A stretch of DNA of 13,112 nt from Bacteroidales bacterium UBA1253. Lineage in GTDB: Bacteria; Bacteroidota; Bacteroidia; Bacteroidales; Paludibacteraceae. Both the position numbers and the translations under genes were made by a program. Of this stretch, positions 6,652 to 13,112 are shown piece after piece. The DNA is taken from contig DBVX01000057.1 of NCBI GenBank assembly GCA_002308815.1, positions 8,705 to 21,816 of the forward strand. The letters are read 5' to 3'. Under the pieces are notes generated by a model. It worked only from the letters and a program-made list of their open reading frames with translations. It had not been told where the DNA came from and made no database searches. Position 1 is the stretch's first letter. Each line of letters opens with the position of its first letter.

Positions 6652-8151
6652 TTACTTCTTGATTTTCGCCTCACCGGCGATGACCTGTGTGTTGTTCTCC
6701 ACAATCTGCGCCATATCCACGCCTGTGGCTTCCTTGATGACCTCCATCGTCTGGCGCATCACGACGGGTACGTTGCCGGATATGCCCGCCGCTTCGGAAC
6801 CGGAGGTGCCATAGACATGCACGTCGTTGATAGCGGTGAGCGGTTCCGCCACTTTCGCTGCCAGATCGGGCAGGATCTTGACCATCATCTCGGCGATGGC
6901 GGCGCCGTTGTACTTCTTGTAGGCTTCGGCTTTCTTGTCCATAGCGATGGCTTCCGCCTCACCTTTGGCCTTGATGGCTGCGGCTTCGGCTTCACCGACG
7001 GCTTTTATACCCGCCGCCTCCTGCTGTTTGGCGAAGAGTGCCGCTTCCGCCTGTGCCTTGACGGCCGCCGCTTGCTGCTCGGCTTCGTAGCGTTCGGCTT
7101 CCGCCTTGCGCTTGCGCTGCTCCAGTTCGGCTGCCGCGTCAATCTCCTTCTGGTACTTTTCGGCATCGGCTTTTTTGTTCACCTGCGCCTCCAAAGTTTT
7201 TTGCTGAATCAGAATCTCTTGCTCGCGCAGCAGCTGCTCCTGCTTGGCTTTCTCCACTTCCGCTTCCACGGTCAGGCGGTTAATCTCCTTCTGTCTTTCC
7301 TGCTGGCGGATGGAGCGTGCGGCTTCCGCCTCAACGGTCTTGATGTTAATCTCTTTCGCCTGCTCCTGCTTCTGTATCTCGTAGGCGGCATCGGCGATGG
7401 CGGTCTGCGTGTCAGCCTGCTTCTTGAGATCCGCCTGCTTCATAGCCAGTTCGGTGTTCTTGATGGCAATCTCTGTTTCAGAGGCGACGCGCGCGTCGTT
7501 GGACTGCTTGGCGGCTTCGGCGCGGGCGATGGCTACGTCACGCTCGGCGTTGGCTTTGTTGATGGATGCGTCCTTGGTGATCTTGCAGGTGTTGTCCGCA
7601 CCGAGGGCGTGGATGAGTCCCTCCTTGTCGGTGATGGACTGGATGTTGCAGCTCAGGATCTCTATACCGAGTTTGGACATATCGGGTGCCGCTTTCTCCT
7701 GAATCTGGTTGGAGAATCCGTCGCGGTCGATATTGAGCGAGCGGAGATCCTGCGTGCCGATGATCTCACGCATGTTGCCTTGCAGCGAGTCGCGTATCTC
7801 GGCGGCGATCTGCTCTCGTGTCTTGCCGAGGAAGTTGGCAGCTGCCGTGGCTATGTTCTGCGGGTCAATGCGCACTTTGGCTACCGCGTCCACATCCACG
7901 TTGATGAAGTCGGATGTGGGAACGGACGAGTCGGTCTTGATGTCCACACTGAGCTGACCCAGATAGAGGCGGTCCACTTTCTGTAGCCCGGGCAGGCGCA
8001 GTCCGCCGGTACCGATGAGGAACTTGGGGGTCTTGCGGGGCCAGCCGGAAATGACGAGCGCCTGATTGGGCGAGGTCTTGACGTAACTGAACAGCAGAAG
8101 CAGAATGACAATGACGACTGCGATGATGATGAGAATGGTGGATAGCTCCAT
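6652..8151 (-). CDS. Flotillin-like SPFH/band 7 membrane scaffold protein
   Basis: This protein resembles FloT/YuaG flotillins, which oligomerise at the membrane and organise microdomains. One N-terminal membrane segment spans about residues 5-23, with an adjoining SPFH domain (about 24-190). A very long Ala/Glu/Lys/Gln coiled-coil stalk (about 198-415) follows, including the flotillin EA repeats VGEAEA and KGEAEA near 385-400. The C-terminus has AYKKYNGAAIAEMMVKILPDLAAKVAEPL (410-438), a recognised flotillin block that aids oligomerisation, then a tail that may cap the assembly. The 499 residues are about the family length. No NfeD-type partner gene, common beside bacterial flotillins, is adjacent. 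The start ATG 8151 has no SD. It lies 34 bases after the acidic coiled-coil gene and overlaps nothing. Confidence 0.93.
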   Translation of the reverse strand: MELSTILIIIAVVIVILLLLFSYVKTSPNQALVISGWPRKTPKFLIGTGGLRLPGLQKVDRLYLGQLSVDIKTDSSVPTSDFINVDVDAVAKVRIDPQNIATAAANFLGKTREQIAAEIRDSLQGNMREIIGTQDLRSLNIDRDGFSNQIQEKAAPDMSKLGIEILSCNIQSITDKEGLIHALGADNTCKITKDASINKANAERDVAIARAEAAKQSNDARVASETEIAIKNTELAMKQADLKKQADTQTAIADAAYEIQKQEQAKEINIKTVEAEAARSIRQQERQKEINRLTVEAEVEKAKQEQLLREQEILIQQKTLEAQVNKKADAEKYQKEIDAAAELEQRKRKAEAERYEAEQQAAAVKAQAEAALFAKQQEAAGIKAVGEAEAAAIKAKGEAEAIAMDKKAEAYKKYNGAAIAEMMVKILPDLAAKVAEPLTAINDVHVYGTSGSEAAGISGNVPVVMRQTMEVIKEATGVDMAQIVENNTQVIAGEAKIKK

Positions 8152-8185
8152 TGTGGGGTTGTTTTTAGTAGGTTGGTGATTGGGG

Positions 8186-8821
8186 TTACGATTGGAAACG
8201 TCTTCTCAGGACGTTGACAAAAAGTTCGTAGGTGGGGCTGTCCTTGTCCCAGTCCTGCCGCGACACGATGTCCATCGCCTCGCCGAAACCGGAGCAGGCA
8301 TTGAAGCGGTCAAGCAGTTTCTGCATCGCCTCGCCGTTGCCGCCGAACAGTTCGCGCTGGAAGAGGAAGCGGTCGCCGATGGAGATGGCTTGCCGTATGT
8401 CGCTGACAGGCGCGCCGAAGAGGGATGTCTGTTGAGGCACTCGTACAGGTTGCGGTTGGGGGGCAGGCTCTTGGACTGGTTGCTGGTCGATTACCGGTTC
8501 CCGTTCCGACTCCTGTTCGGTTTCGTTTTCCGGCTCAGGTTCAGGCTCGCTTTCAGGTGTTTGTGAATCAGCGGGAGCATCAGTGTTCACCTTCTCTTCC
8601 GTTTCCGGTTCCTGCGGTTGTATCTCATCCTCCGGTCCGTTCTCCTGTTCGTCCTCCTCGACGATGAGTTCCACTTCCACTTCAGGTTCATCCTCATCCT
8701 CAACGGGAGCGGGGCATTGTTTCAGTTCGTTCTCAAGGTTGTCGCACCGCGCCTCCAGAGCGGCGATGCGCAGCTCCAGAGACTCGATGTATGCGGCAAC
8801 GGATAGCAATTGGTCTTTCAT
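8186..8821 (-). CDS. Acidic coiled-coil protein of unknown function
   Basis: I do not recognise a named family. The 211 residues fall into four parts. An N-terminal helix with leucine heptads (about 5-34) probably forms a coiled coil. A highly acidic low-complexity linker (38-112) includes an alternating Glu-Pro run around 91-98. A Pro/Gln segment follows (113-131). The folded-looking C-terminal region (136-211) contains DIRQAISIGDRFLFQRELFG and ends WDKDSPTYELFVNVLRRRF. From memory, similar C-terminal regions (NDKFxFxxELF type) recur in Bacteroidetes proteins without assigned function. No signal peptide or membrane segment is visible, so it is probably cytosolic. Its start lies three bases after the POT transporter stop and it is followed by the flotillin gene, so it is likely co-expressed with both. 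A role as a membrane-domain or cell-organisation adaptor is a guess. Confidence 0.85.
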   Translation of the reverse strand: MKDQLLSVAAYIESLELRIAALEARCDNLENELKQCPAPVEDEDEPEVEVELIVEEDEQENGPEDEIQPQEPETEEKVNTDAPADSQTPESEPEPEPENETEQESEREPVIDQQPVQEPAPQPQPVRVPQQTSLFGAPVSDIRQAISIGDRFLFQRELFGGNGEAMQKLLDRFNACSGFGEAMDIVSRQDWDKDSPTYELFVNVLRRRFQS

Positions 8822-8824
8822 ATC

Positions 8825-10399
8825 TTAGCAAGCCACTTTCTCAAGCCATTTGACCATACCGAGCATAATACTCATACTGATCATGCAAACCACGAGGAAC
8901 ACAATCCAGCAGTATTGGATAGGCCACGCGTTGTACATAATCGGACCGATGAAGATGAACAGGTTGCCAATAGCGGTCGCACCGAGCCACAGACCCTGGC
9001 ACAGACCGACCATATTGCGCGGAGCCACCTTGCTGACGAAACTCAATCCGAGTGGCGAAATGAACAATTCGGCAACGGTAAGGAAGAAATAGGTTACAAG
9101 GAGTACCCACCAACCGGATTTGGCGATACCGGCGGCGGTCATCTCTTCAGCGCTCATAGCGCGGAAAGCTTCGCCGGAAGGATAGTGGTTGACCATTGAC
9201 ACAATCATCAGGAAGAGGTATGCGCAACCAGCCACAGCCATACCAATGGCAATCTTGCGGGGAGTGGAGATGGCTTTTCCTTTTCGCGCGAGCATACCGA
9301 ACAGCCACATCACGACTGGCGTAAGCACAATGACAAAGAAGGGATTGAGCGCCTGCCATATCTCCGGAGCAATCTTGTCTGTTTCGATGAAATCGCGTGC
9401 GAAGACACTGAGTGACTGACCGTTCTGATGGAACGAGAGCCAGAAGAAAATTGCAATACCCAGTACGGCAAAGAGAGCCGCCATACGCTGTTTGATTTCC
9501 TGCGCCATAGCCACTTTCTCTTCGGCAGTATATTCAATGATTTGTGCCGCCTCTTTCTTCGCGGGTTGCGGGAACATTTTCTTGGTGGCAAGGAAGACGC
9601 AGAGCGAGATGAGCATTGCCGCTACGGAGGCGATGAACGAATAGTGGATACCGGTGTTGAAGATGGTGATATAGTCCTGGCAGAAGGCTATGTTGTCCAC
9701 AAAGTTGTAGCCCGTTTGCATTACATGAGCGAGCGTTTCGTTGAACTTGTCAGTAGCAATGCCGTCGCGGAGGTACTGGTGCGCGAGCGAAGCCATATCC
9801 GAGTTGTAAATCAGGTTATTGCGGTTGAGCCACCACTGGCGGAGCAAGGGAGCGACGAAAGGAGCAATCAGTCCGCCGATATTAATGAAAACATAGAAAA
9901 TCTGGAAGCCCGCATCGCGTTTGTCCTGCGCCTGTTTGAGTGCCTCGGGACCTTTTTTGGCGGCTTCCGCTTCAAACTCATCGTACATCTTGCCAACGAT
10001 GGCTTGGAGGTTGCCTTTGAACAGACCGTTACCGAAAGCAATCATAAGCAATGCCAGACAGGTGAAAACAAGAATTGCCCACCATTGAGAGCCTTCGTTT
10101 AGGTTGTCGCTGAACACGGGTACACTCAGGCAGATATAGCCCAAGGACATAATAATCAAACCCCATTGAATGGTTCTGTTGTAGTTTTGCGTGCGGTCGG
10201 CGATGATGCCTCCGACGAGACTGAGGACGTAGATGCCAAAGTAGAACACTGAATAAATAACACCTGCTGTTTGGTCGGGCAGACCGAATTTGCTGACGAG
10301 GAAGAGCAGCAGCACGGCATTCATAATGTAGTAACCAAAACGTTCGCCCATATTGGCTAACGCAGCGGGGATAAGCCCCTTGGGATGGGATTGGAACAT
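8825..10399 (-). CDS. POT/PTR-family peptide transporter
   Basis: This 524-residue inner-membrane protein belongs to the proton-dependent oligopeptide transporter branch of the major facilitator superfamily and probably imports di- and tripeptides. It has roughly 12-14 hydrophobic segments. Family signatures seen are GERFGYY (18-24), GNGLFKGN (123-130), FYVFINIGGL (168-177, the PTR2 FYxxINxGSL motif with Gly for Ser) and ELFISPLGLSFVSKVAP (444-460). The first glutamate of the TM1 ExxER motif is Asn16, and the usual FEQ of TM7 reads FHQ (323-325); both positions are linked to proton coupling and substrate binding in studied homologues. An extended loop with charged residues lies near 140-165. 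The start ATG 10399 follows ilvE by 30 bases. Confidence 0.94.
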   Translation of the reverse strand: MFQSHPKGLIPAALANMGERFGYYIMNAVLLLFLVSKFGLPDQTAGVIYSVFYFGIYVLSLVGGIIADRTQNYNRTIQWGLIIMSLGYICLSVPVFSDNLNEGSQWWAILVFTCLALLMIAFGNGLFKGNLQAIVGKMYDEFEAEAAKKGPEALKQAQDKRDAGFQIFYVFINIGGLIAPFVAPLLRQWWLNRNNLIYNSDMASLAHQYLRDGIATDKFNETLAHVMQTGYNFVDNIAFCQDYITIFNTGIHYSFIASVAAMLISLCVFLATKKMFPQPAKKEAAQIIEYTAEEKVAMAQEIKQRMAALFAVLGIAIFFWLSFHQNGQSLSVFARDFIETDKIAPEIWQALNPFFVIVLTPVVMWLFGMLARKGKAISTPRKIAIGMAVAGCAYLFLMIVSMVNHYPSGEAFRAMSAEEMTAAGIAKSGWWVLLVTYFFLTVAELFISPLGLSFVSKVAPRNMVGLCQGLWLGATAIGNLFIFIGPIMYNAWPIQYCWIVFLVVCMISMSIMLGMVKWLEKVAC

Positions 10400-10429
10400 A
10401 AATCTGATGTTTTTGGGTTTGTATTAAGG

Positions 10430-11488
10430 TTAGTTTGTATGCTTCTTGTTCAGTATGGTGCACCAGCCGTATTTGTCTTCCGCCCTGCCGTACTGTATGT
10501 CCTGTAACGATTGGTAAAGGTCGGTGAGGACAGGTCCGGGCGTGCGGCTGATTTCGTACATCCTTCCCTTGTCAGGGTCGATAACACGGTCGATGGGACT
10601 GATGACGCAAGCCGTGCCGCATGCCGCAGCCTCCTGCATTTCCGCCAGTTCCTCCACAAGGATATGGCGGCGCGTCACCTTGTAACCTTTATCCCATGCC
10701 AGAGCCATCAGACTGGCGTTGGTGATGGAGGGCAGAATGGCGTTGCTGCGGGGGGTGAGGTACTCTATTCCTTCATCGGTCTGCTTGATCCCAATGAAAT
10801 TGGCAGCAGAGCATTCGTCTATGTAGCGGTGGGTCTTGCTGTCGAGAAACAGGCAGTCATAGCCTTGCAGGTGTGCCTCTTCGGTGGCGCGGAAGGAGGC
10901 GGCGTAATTGCCCCCGACTTTGTACGCTCCCGTTCCGAGCGGTGCGGCACGATCCACGCGGCGGTTGATGATGAAGGTGGTGCAGTGGAACTTGCCCGGA
11001 TAGTAAGGTCCGATAGGGGATGGTATGATGGCGAGTTCGTAGTCCACGCCCGGTCCGACACCGAGTTGCGGGGTCGTGCCAATCAGTATGGGGCGGAAAT
11101 AGAGGGTCGCTCCCGTATCGTAGGGAGGCACGAAATCCATGTTGGTTTCGAGTGCCAGCCTCAGCGCGCGACCGAAAAGTTCTATGGGCGGCTCCGCCAT
11201 CTTGAGCGCATGGGCGGAGCGTTGCAGCCGTTCCGCGTTGTCCCTCCAGCGGAAGATGCGTATCCTGCCGTCCGCACCCCGGAACGCTTTGAGTCCCTCA
11301 AAGGCTTCCTGTCCATACTGCAGGCAGGTGGCGCTCAGATGCAGGTGTATGTACTTGTCGCGGGTGGCGTAAGGTTCTTCCCATTCGCCCTTCAGGCGAC
11401 CGTTCTCCCAACGACCGTGGAAAGCGGAGCGGACGATGGTGTCCGTTTCGGTGTAGTGAAATCCCAGTTCTTTCCAGTTGATATCCAT
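10430..11488 (-). CDS. ilvE: Branched-chain amino acid aminotransferase
   Basis: IlvE interconverts leucine, isoleucine and valine with their 2-oxo acids, using glutamate/2-oxoglutarate and PLP. It is a fold-type IV PLP enzyme of the eukaryote-like BCAT branch, shown by LQYGQEAFEGLKAFR (56-70), ATLYFRPILIGT (127-138), the Schiff-base Lys190 in GAYKVGGNYA, the cofactor-binding Glu225 in YIDECSAANF, and CGTACVISPI (290-299). From ATG 11488 it has 352 residues with the typical start MDINWKELGF. The frame stays open to 11536, but that extension overlaps the upstream gene and adds an unconserved basic segment, so I reject it. It lies 19 bases after the WbqC-family gene. Its keto acid 2-oxoisovalerate is also the precursor of pantoate, the substrate of PanC encoded earlier in the window. 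Confidence 0.95.
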   Translation of the reverse strand: MDINWKELGFHYTETDTIVRSAFHGRWENGRLKGEWEEPYATRDKYIHLHLSATCLQYGQEAFEGLKAFRGADGRIRIFRWRDNAERLQRSAHALKMAEPPIELFGRALRLALETNMDFVPPYDTGATLYFRPILIGTTPQLGVGPGVDYELAIIPSPIGPYYPGKFHCTTFIINRRVDRAAPLGTGAYKVGGNYAASFRATEEAHLQGYDCLFLDSKTHRYIDECSAANFIGIKQTDEGIEYLTPRSNAILPSITNASLMALAWDKGYKVTRRHILVEELAEMQEAAACGTACVISPIDRVIDPDKGRMYEISRTPGPVLTDLYQSLQDIQYGRAEDKYGWCTILNKKHTN

Positions 11489-11507
11489 TGTATACGTGAT
11501 ACTCGTT

Positions 11508-12038
11508 CTATACCAGCGTTTCCGGACCTTTCTCAAACAGCCGGTCGGTGATGCTTATCTCTTTCTGCCACGGATGCCGGTCGGTCCATACCTCTCCCCG
11601 CCAGTCATCCGTATGGCTCAATGCCGTATGGTTTTCAATCGGTTCCGGTCGTTCGTTTTTCAATAGTTGCAAAATCGTTGCGGTCAGACCGTCATTGAGG
11701 TCAATCAGCCATTTTGTCGGTTTTTCATAGTAGGGCAGCAGGTAGTCGGCGTAATAGTCGAAATACGGTGTGTGCTTGTAGGCGGATAGGAGCGTTATCC
11801 AATGCTGGTGCTGCCACCGCGACTGGTAACTGATCTCGATGTCGCGAGTCAGTTGCTTGTGTTCCGCTTTCTTCACGGGTACGGTCAGCGTCACTATGTT
11901 GCCCGAAACGTCCCGTATCAGACAGCGGTTGCGGAACGTCTGCTTCTCAAAACTCTCCATCACCTCAATCTCGCATTTCCCGCGCATCAGGCAGTCGAAA
12001 TACGAGCGCCCGCACAAATATGCCGTCGGAAGCACCAT
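11508..12038 (-). CDS. WbqC-family protein
   Basis: The 176 residues match the WbqC-like family, named from polysaccharide gene clusters but without an established reaction. Recognisable features are QTFRNRCLI (33-41), LTVPVKK (51-57), the central HQHWITLLSAYKHTPYFDYY (77-96) and the C-terminal ISITDRLFEKGPETL (161-175). No signal peptide or membrane segment is visible. It is slightly short because the N-terminus begins almost directly at the first conserved segment (LPTAYL); an upstream extension is blocked by the close lepB stop, three bases away. It probably shares an mRNA with lepB, an arrangement I recall from Bacteroidales. A role in surface glycan or envelope assembly is inferred only from the family name and neighbours. 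Confidence 0.85.
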   Translation of the reverse strand: MVLPTAYLCGRSYFDCLMRGKCEIEVMESFEKQTFRNRCLIRDVSGNIVTLTVPVKKAEHKQLTRDIEISYQSRWQHQHWITLLSAYKHTPYFDYYADYLLPYYEKPTKWLIDLNDGLTATILQLLKNERPEPIENHTALSHTDDWRGEVWTDRHPWQKEISITDRLFEKGPETLV

Positions 12039-12041
12039 ACC

Positions 12042-13112
12042 TTATTCCCAAGCCTTCATCCCTATCCGGTTCCAGCGTATATGTCCATGTAGCCACTTGC
12101 GGTCTTTCTCTATGCTGAGCCAGATGAAGACGGGTCTGCCCACGATGTGGTCTTCCGGCACGAAGCCCCAGTAGCGCGAGTCGGCGGAGTTATGCCGGTT
12201 GTCGCCCATCATCCAGTAGTAGTCCATCCGGAAAGTGTAGTCCTCACCCACGCGCATCGGCTGGAACTCGTAGGCTTGCGCGATACGCTTATAAACAGGA
12301 TAGTTGGCTTCGGTAATTCGGAGGGTCTCGCCTTTCGCGGGCAGGTAAATGGGACCGTAGTTGTCGCGCGTCCACGTGTTCTCGCCCAGCGGATAGACAT
12401 CGCCCCCGTCCTTTTCGTTTTCCACCTGCATATTGACTATGTGCGGATTCCTGCCCAGTTCCTCGCGCATCGCTTCGGTGAGCGGGAAGCGGTATAGCGT
12501 GGAAGACAGTTTGTGGCGGTCATCCGCGTTGATTCCTATTTTCTCCAGATAACTGTTGTTCAGCACGTGTCCGTCAGTCTGCACGTAGTAGTTGAGTTGC
12601 TTGCCATCACGGTCAGGTTCCCGCTGCCAGTCCGCATCGTTCTTCCCTTTGGTATAGACAATGTTGTCCACAATCTTCAGACTGTCGCCCGGCTCGCCCA
12701 CGCAGCGTTTGACATAGTTCTCGCGGCGGTCAACAGGGCGATAGACAATCTCGCCGAACATGTCCTTGCGGTGATGCACCGTCGTACGGCCGTAATAGTG
12801 GCAGAAAGTGTAGTAGTCAGGGTTCTGCATTTTGAGGCACACCGTGTCGCCGGTAGGGAAATTGAAAACCACGATGTCGCCTTTCTTGGGCGTGTCCCAG
12901 CCCGCCAGACGCTTATAGTCCCAATGGGGTTTCTCGAAGAAACTCTTTCCTCCGCCGAGCCATTCGGGCATCGTATGCTGCACTAACGGCATGGAGAGCG
13001 GGGTGTTAGGCACCCGCGCTCCGTAACTCATCTTGCTCACCAACAGATAGTCGCCCACGCGGAGGCTCTTCTCAAGTGATGAAGATGGAATCTGGTAGTT
13101 CTGGAAAATATA
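12042..13112 (-). CDS. lepB: Signal peptidase I, N-terminus cut by window edge
   Basis: LepB removes signal peptides from exported proteins on the outer face of the inner membrane with a Ser/Lys dyad. The frame is open to the right edge; 356 codons are visible. The catalytic Ser is the third Ser of IPSSSLEKSL (codon 13079-13077), the general-base Lys lies in YVKRCVGEPGD (codon 12710-12708), and the C-terminal box GDNRHNSADSRYWGFVPEDHIVGRP sits near 12170-12220. An apparent start at 13058 is internal, because it would remove the catalytic Ser. Spacing is much longer than in E. coli: about 120 residues between Ser and Lys and about 165 from Lys to the GDNR box. I recall long LepB forms as usual in Bacteroidetes. 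The N-terminal membrane anchor is outside the window. Confidence 0.96.
   Translation of the reverse strand, partial: YIFQNYQIPSSSLEKSLRVGDYLLVSKMSYGARVPNTPLSMPLVQHTMPEWLGGGKSFFEKPHWDYKRLAGWDTPKKGDIVVFNFPTGDTVCLKMQNPDYYTFCHYYGRTTVHHRKDMFGEIVYRPVDRRENYVKRCVGEPGDSLKIVDNIVYTKGKNDADWQREPDRDGKQLNYYVQTDGHVLNNSYLEKIGINADDRHKLSSTLYRFPLTEAMREELGRNPHIVNMQVENEKDGGDVYPLGENTWTRDNYGPIYLPAKGETLRITEANYPVYKRIAQAYEFQPMRVGEDYTFRMDYYWMMGDNRHNSADSRYWGFVPEDHIVGRPVFIWLSIEKDRKWLHGHIRWNRIGMKAWE

Noticed and set aside
6817..7986. 389-codon plus-strand frame opposite the flotillin gene
   Set aside because: Leu/Gly/Phe-rich translation is the mirror of the Ala/Glu/Lys/Gln coiled coil; no start signal or family motif.
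8455..8700. Low-complexity repeats as a possible tandem-repeat element
   Set aside because: They encode the acidic Glu/Pro linker in frame and are not a perfect DNA repeat.
11489..11536. Upstream start for ilvE
   Set aside because: It overlaps the end of the WbqC-family gene and adds 16 unconserved basic residues.
10511..11551. 346-codon plus-strand frame opposite ilvE
   Set aside because: Antisense shadow of a clear aminotransferase gene; no recognisable motif.

Overview
The window looks like a chromosomal housekeeping segment of a Bacteroidota bacterium, most likely order Bacteroidales. The evidence is promoter boxes of the TTTG / TAnnTTTG type, starts that almost all lack a Shine-Dalgarno (SD) sequence, a signal peptidase I with large insertions next to a WbqC-family gene, and a peptide transporter of the Bacteroidetes type. 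Base composition is moderate (about half G+C by eye), so a Prevotellaceae-like member is possible, but the species cannot be read from the window. I see no mobile elements, CRISPR arrays, tRNA or rRNA genes.

Layout. From 1 to 1372 (minus) is the 5' part of a long-chain acyl-CoA synthetase, cut by the left edge. Positions 1373-1723 form a divergent control region with a promoter for the synthetase and one for rpsU (ribosomal protein bS21, 1724-1918, plus). The rpsU terminator at 1951-1978 doubles as the promoter of a two-gene plus-strand operon, panC (pantothenate synthetase) and pdxB (4-phosphoerythronate dehydrogenase), which ends at 3846. That operon converges on htpG (Hsp90 chaperone, 3887-5860, minus).

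Everything right of htpG is one uninterrupted minus-strand series with gaps of 3 to 34 bases. In transcription order it is lepB (cut by the right edge), a WbqC-family gene, ilvE, a POT peptide transporter, an acidic coiled-coil protein of unknown function, a flotillin-like SPFH protein, and rsmI. A strong intrinsic terminator at 5888-5920 ends this series before htpG.

Functionally, the window joins cofactor synthesis (coenzyme A through PanC, pyridoxal phosphate through PdxB) to users of those cofactors: the acyl-CoA synthetase uses CoA and IlvE uses PLP. It also holds envelope functions (LepB, POT transporter, flotillin) and ribosome functions (bS21, RsmI).

The most interesting signals are regulatory. 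rpsU is the only one of eleven visible start regions with a strong SD, and its leader can fold in two exclusive ways. The loop of the rpsU terminator is itself the -7 box of the panC promoter. No clearly novel multi-gene system is evident. The least understood gene is the 211-residue acidic protein between the transporter and the flotillin.
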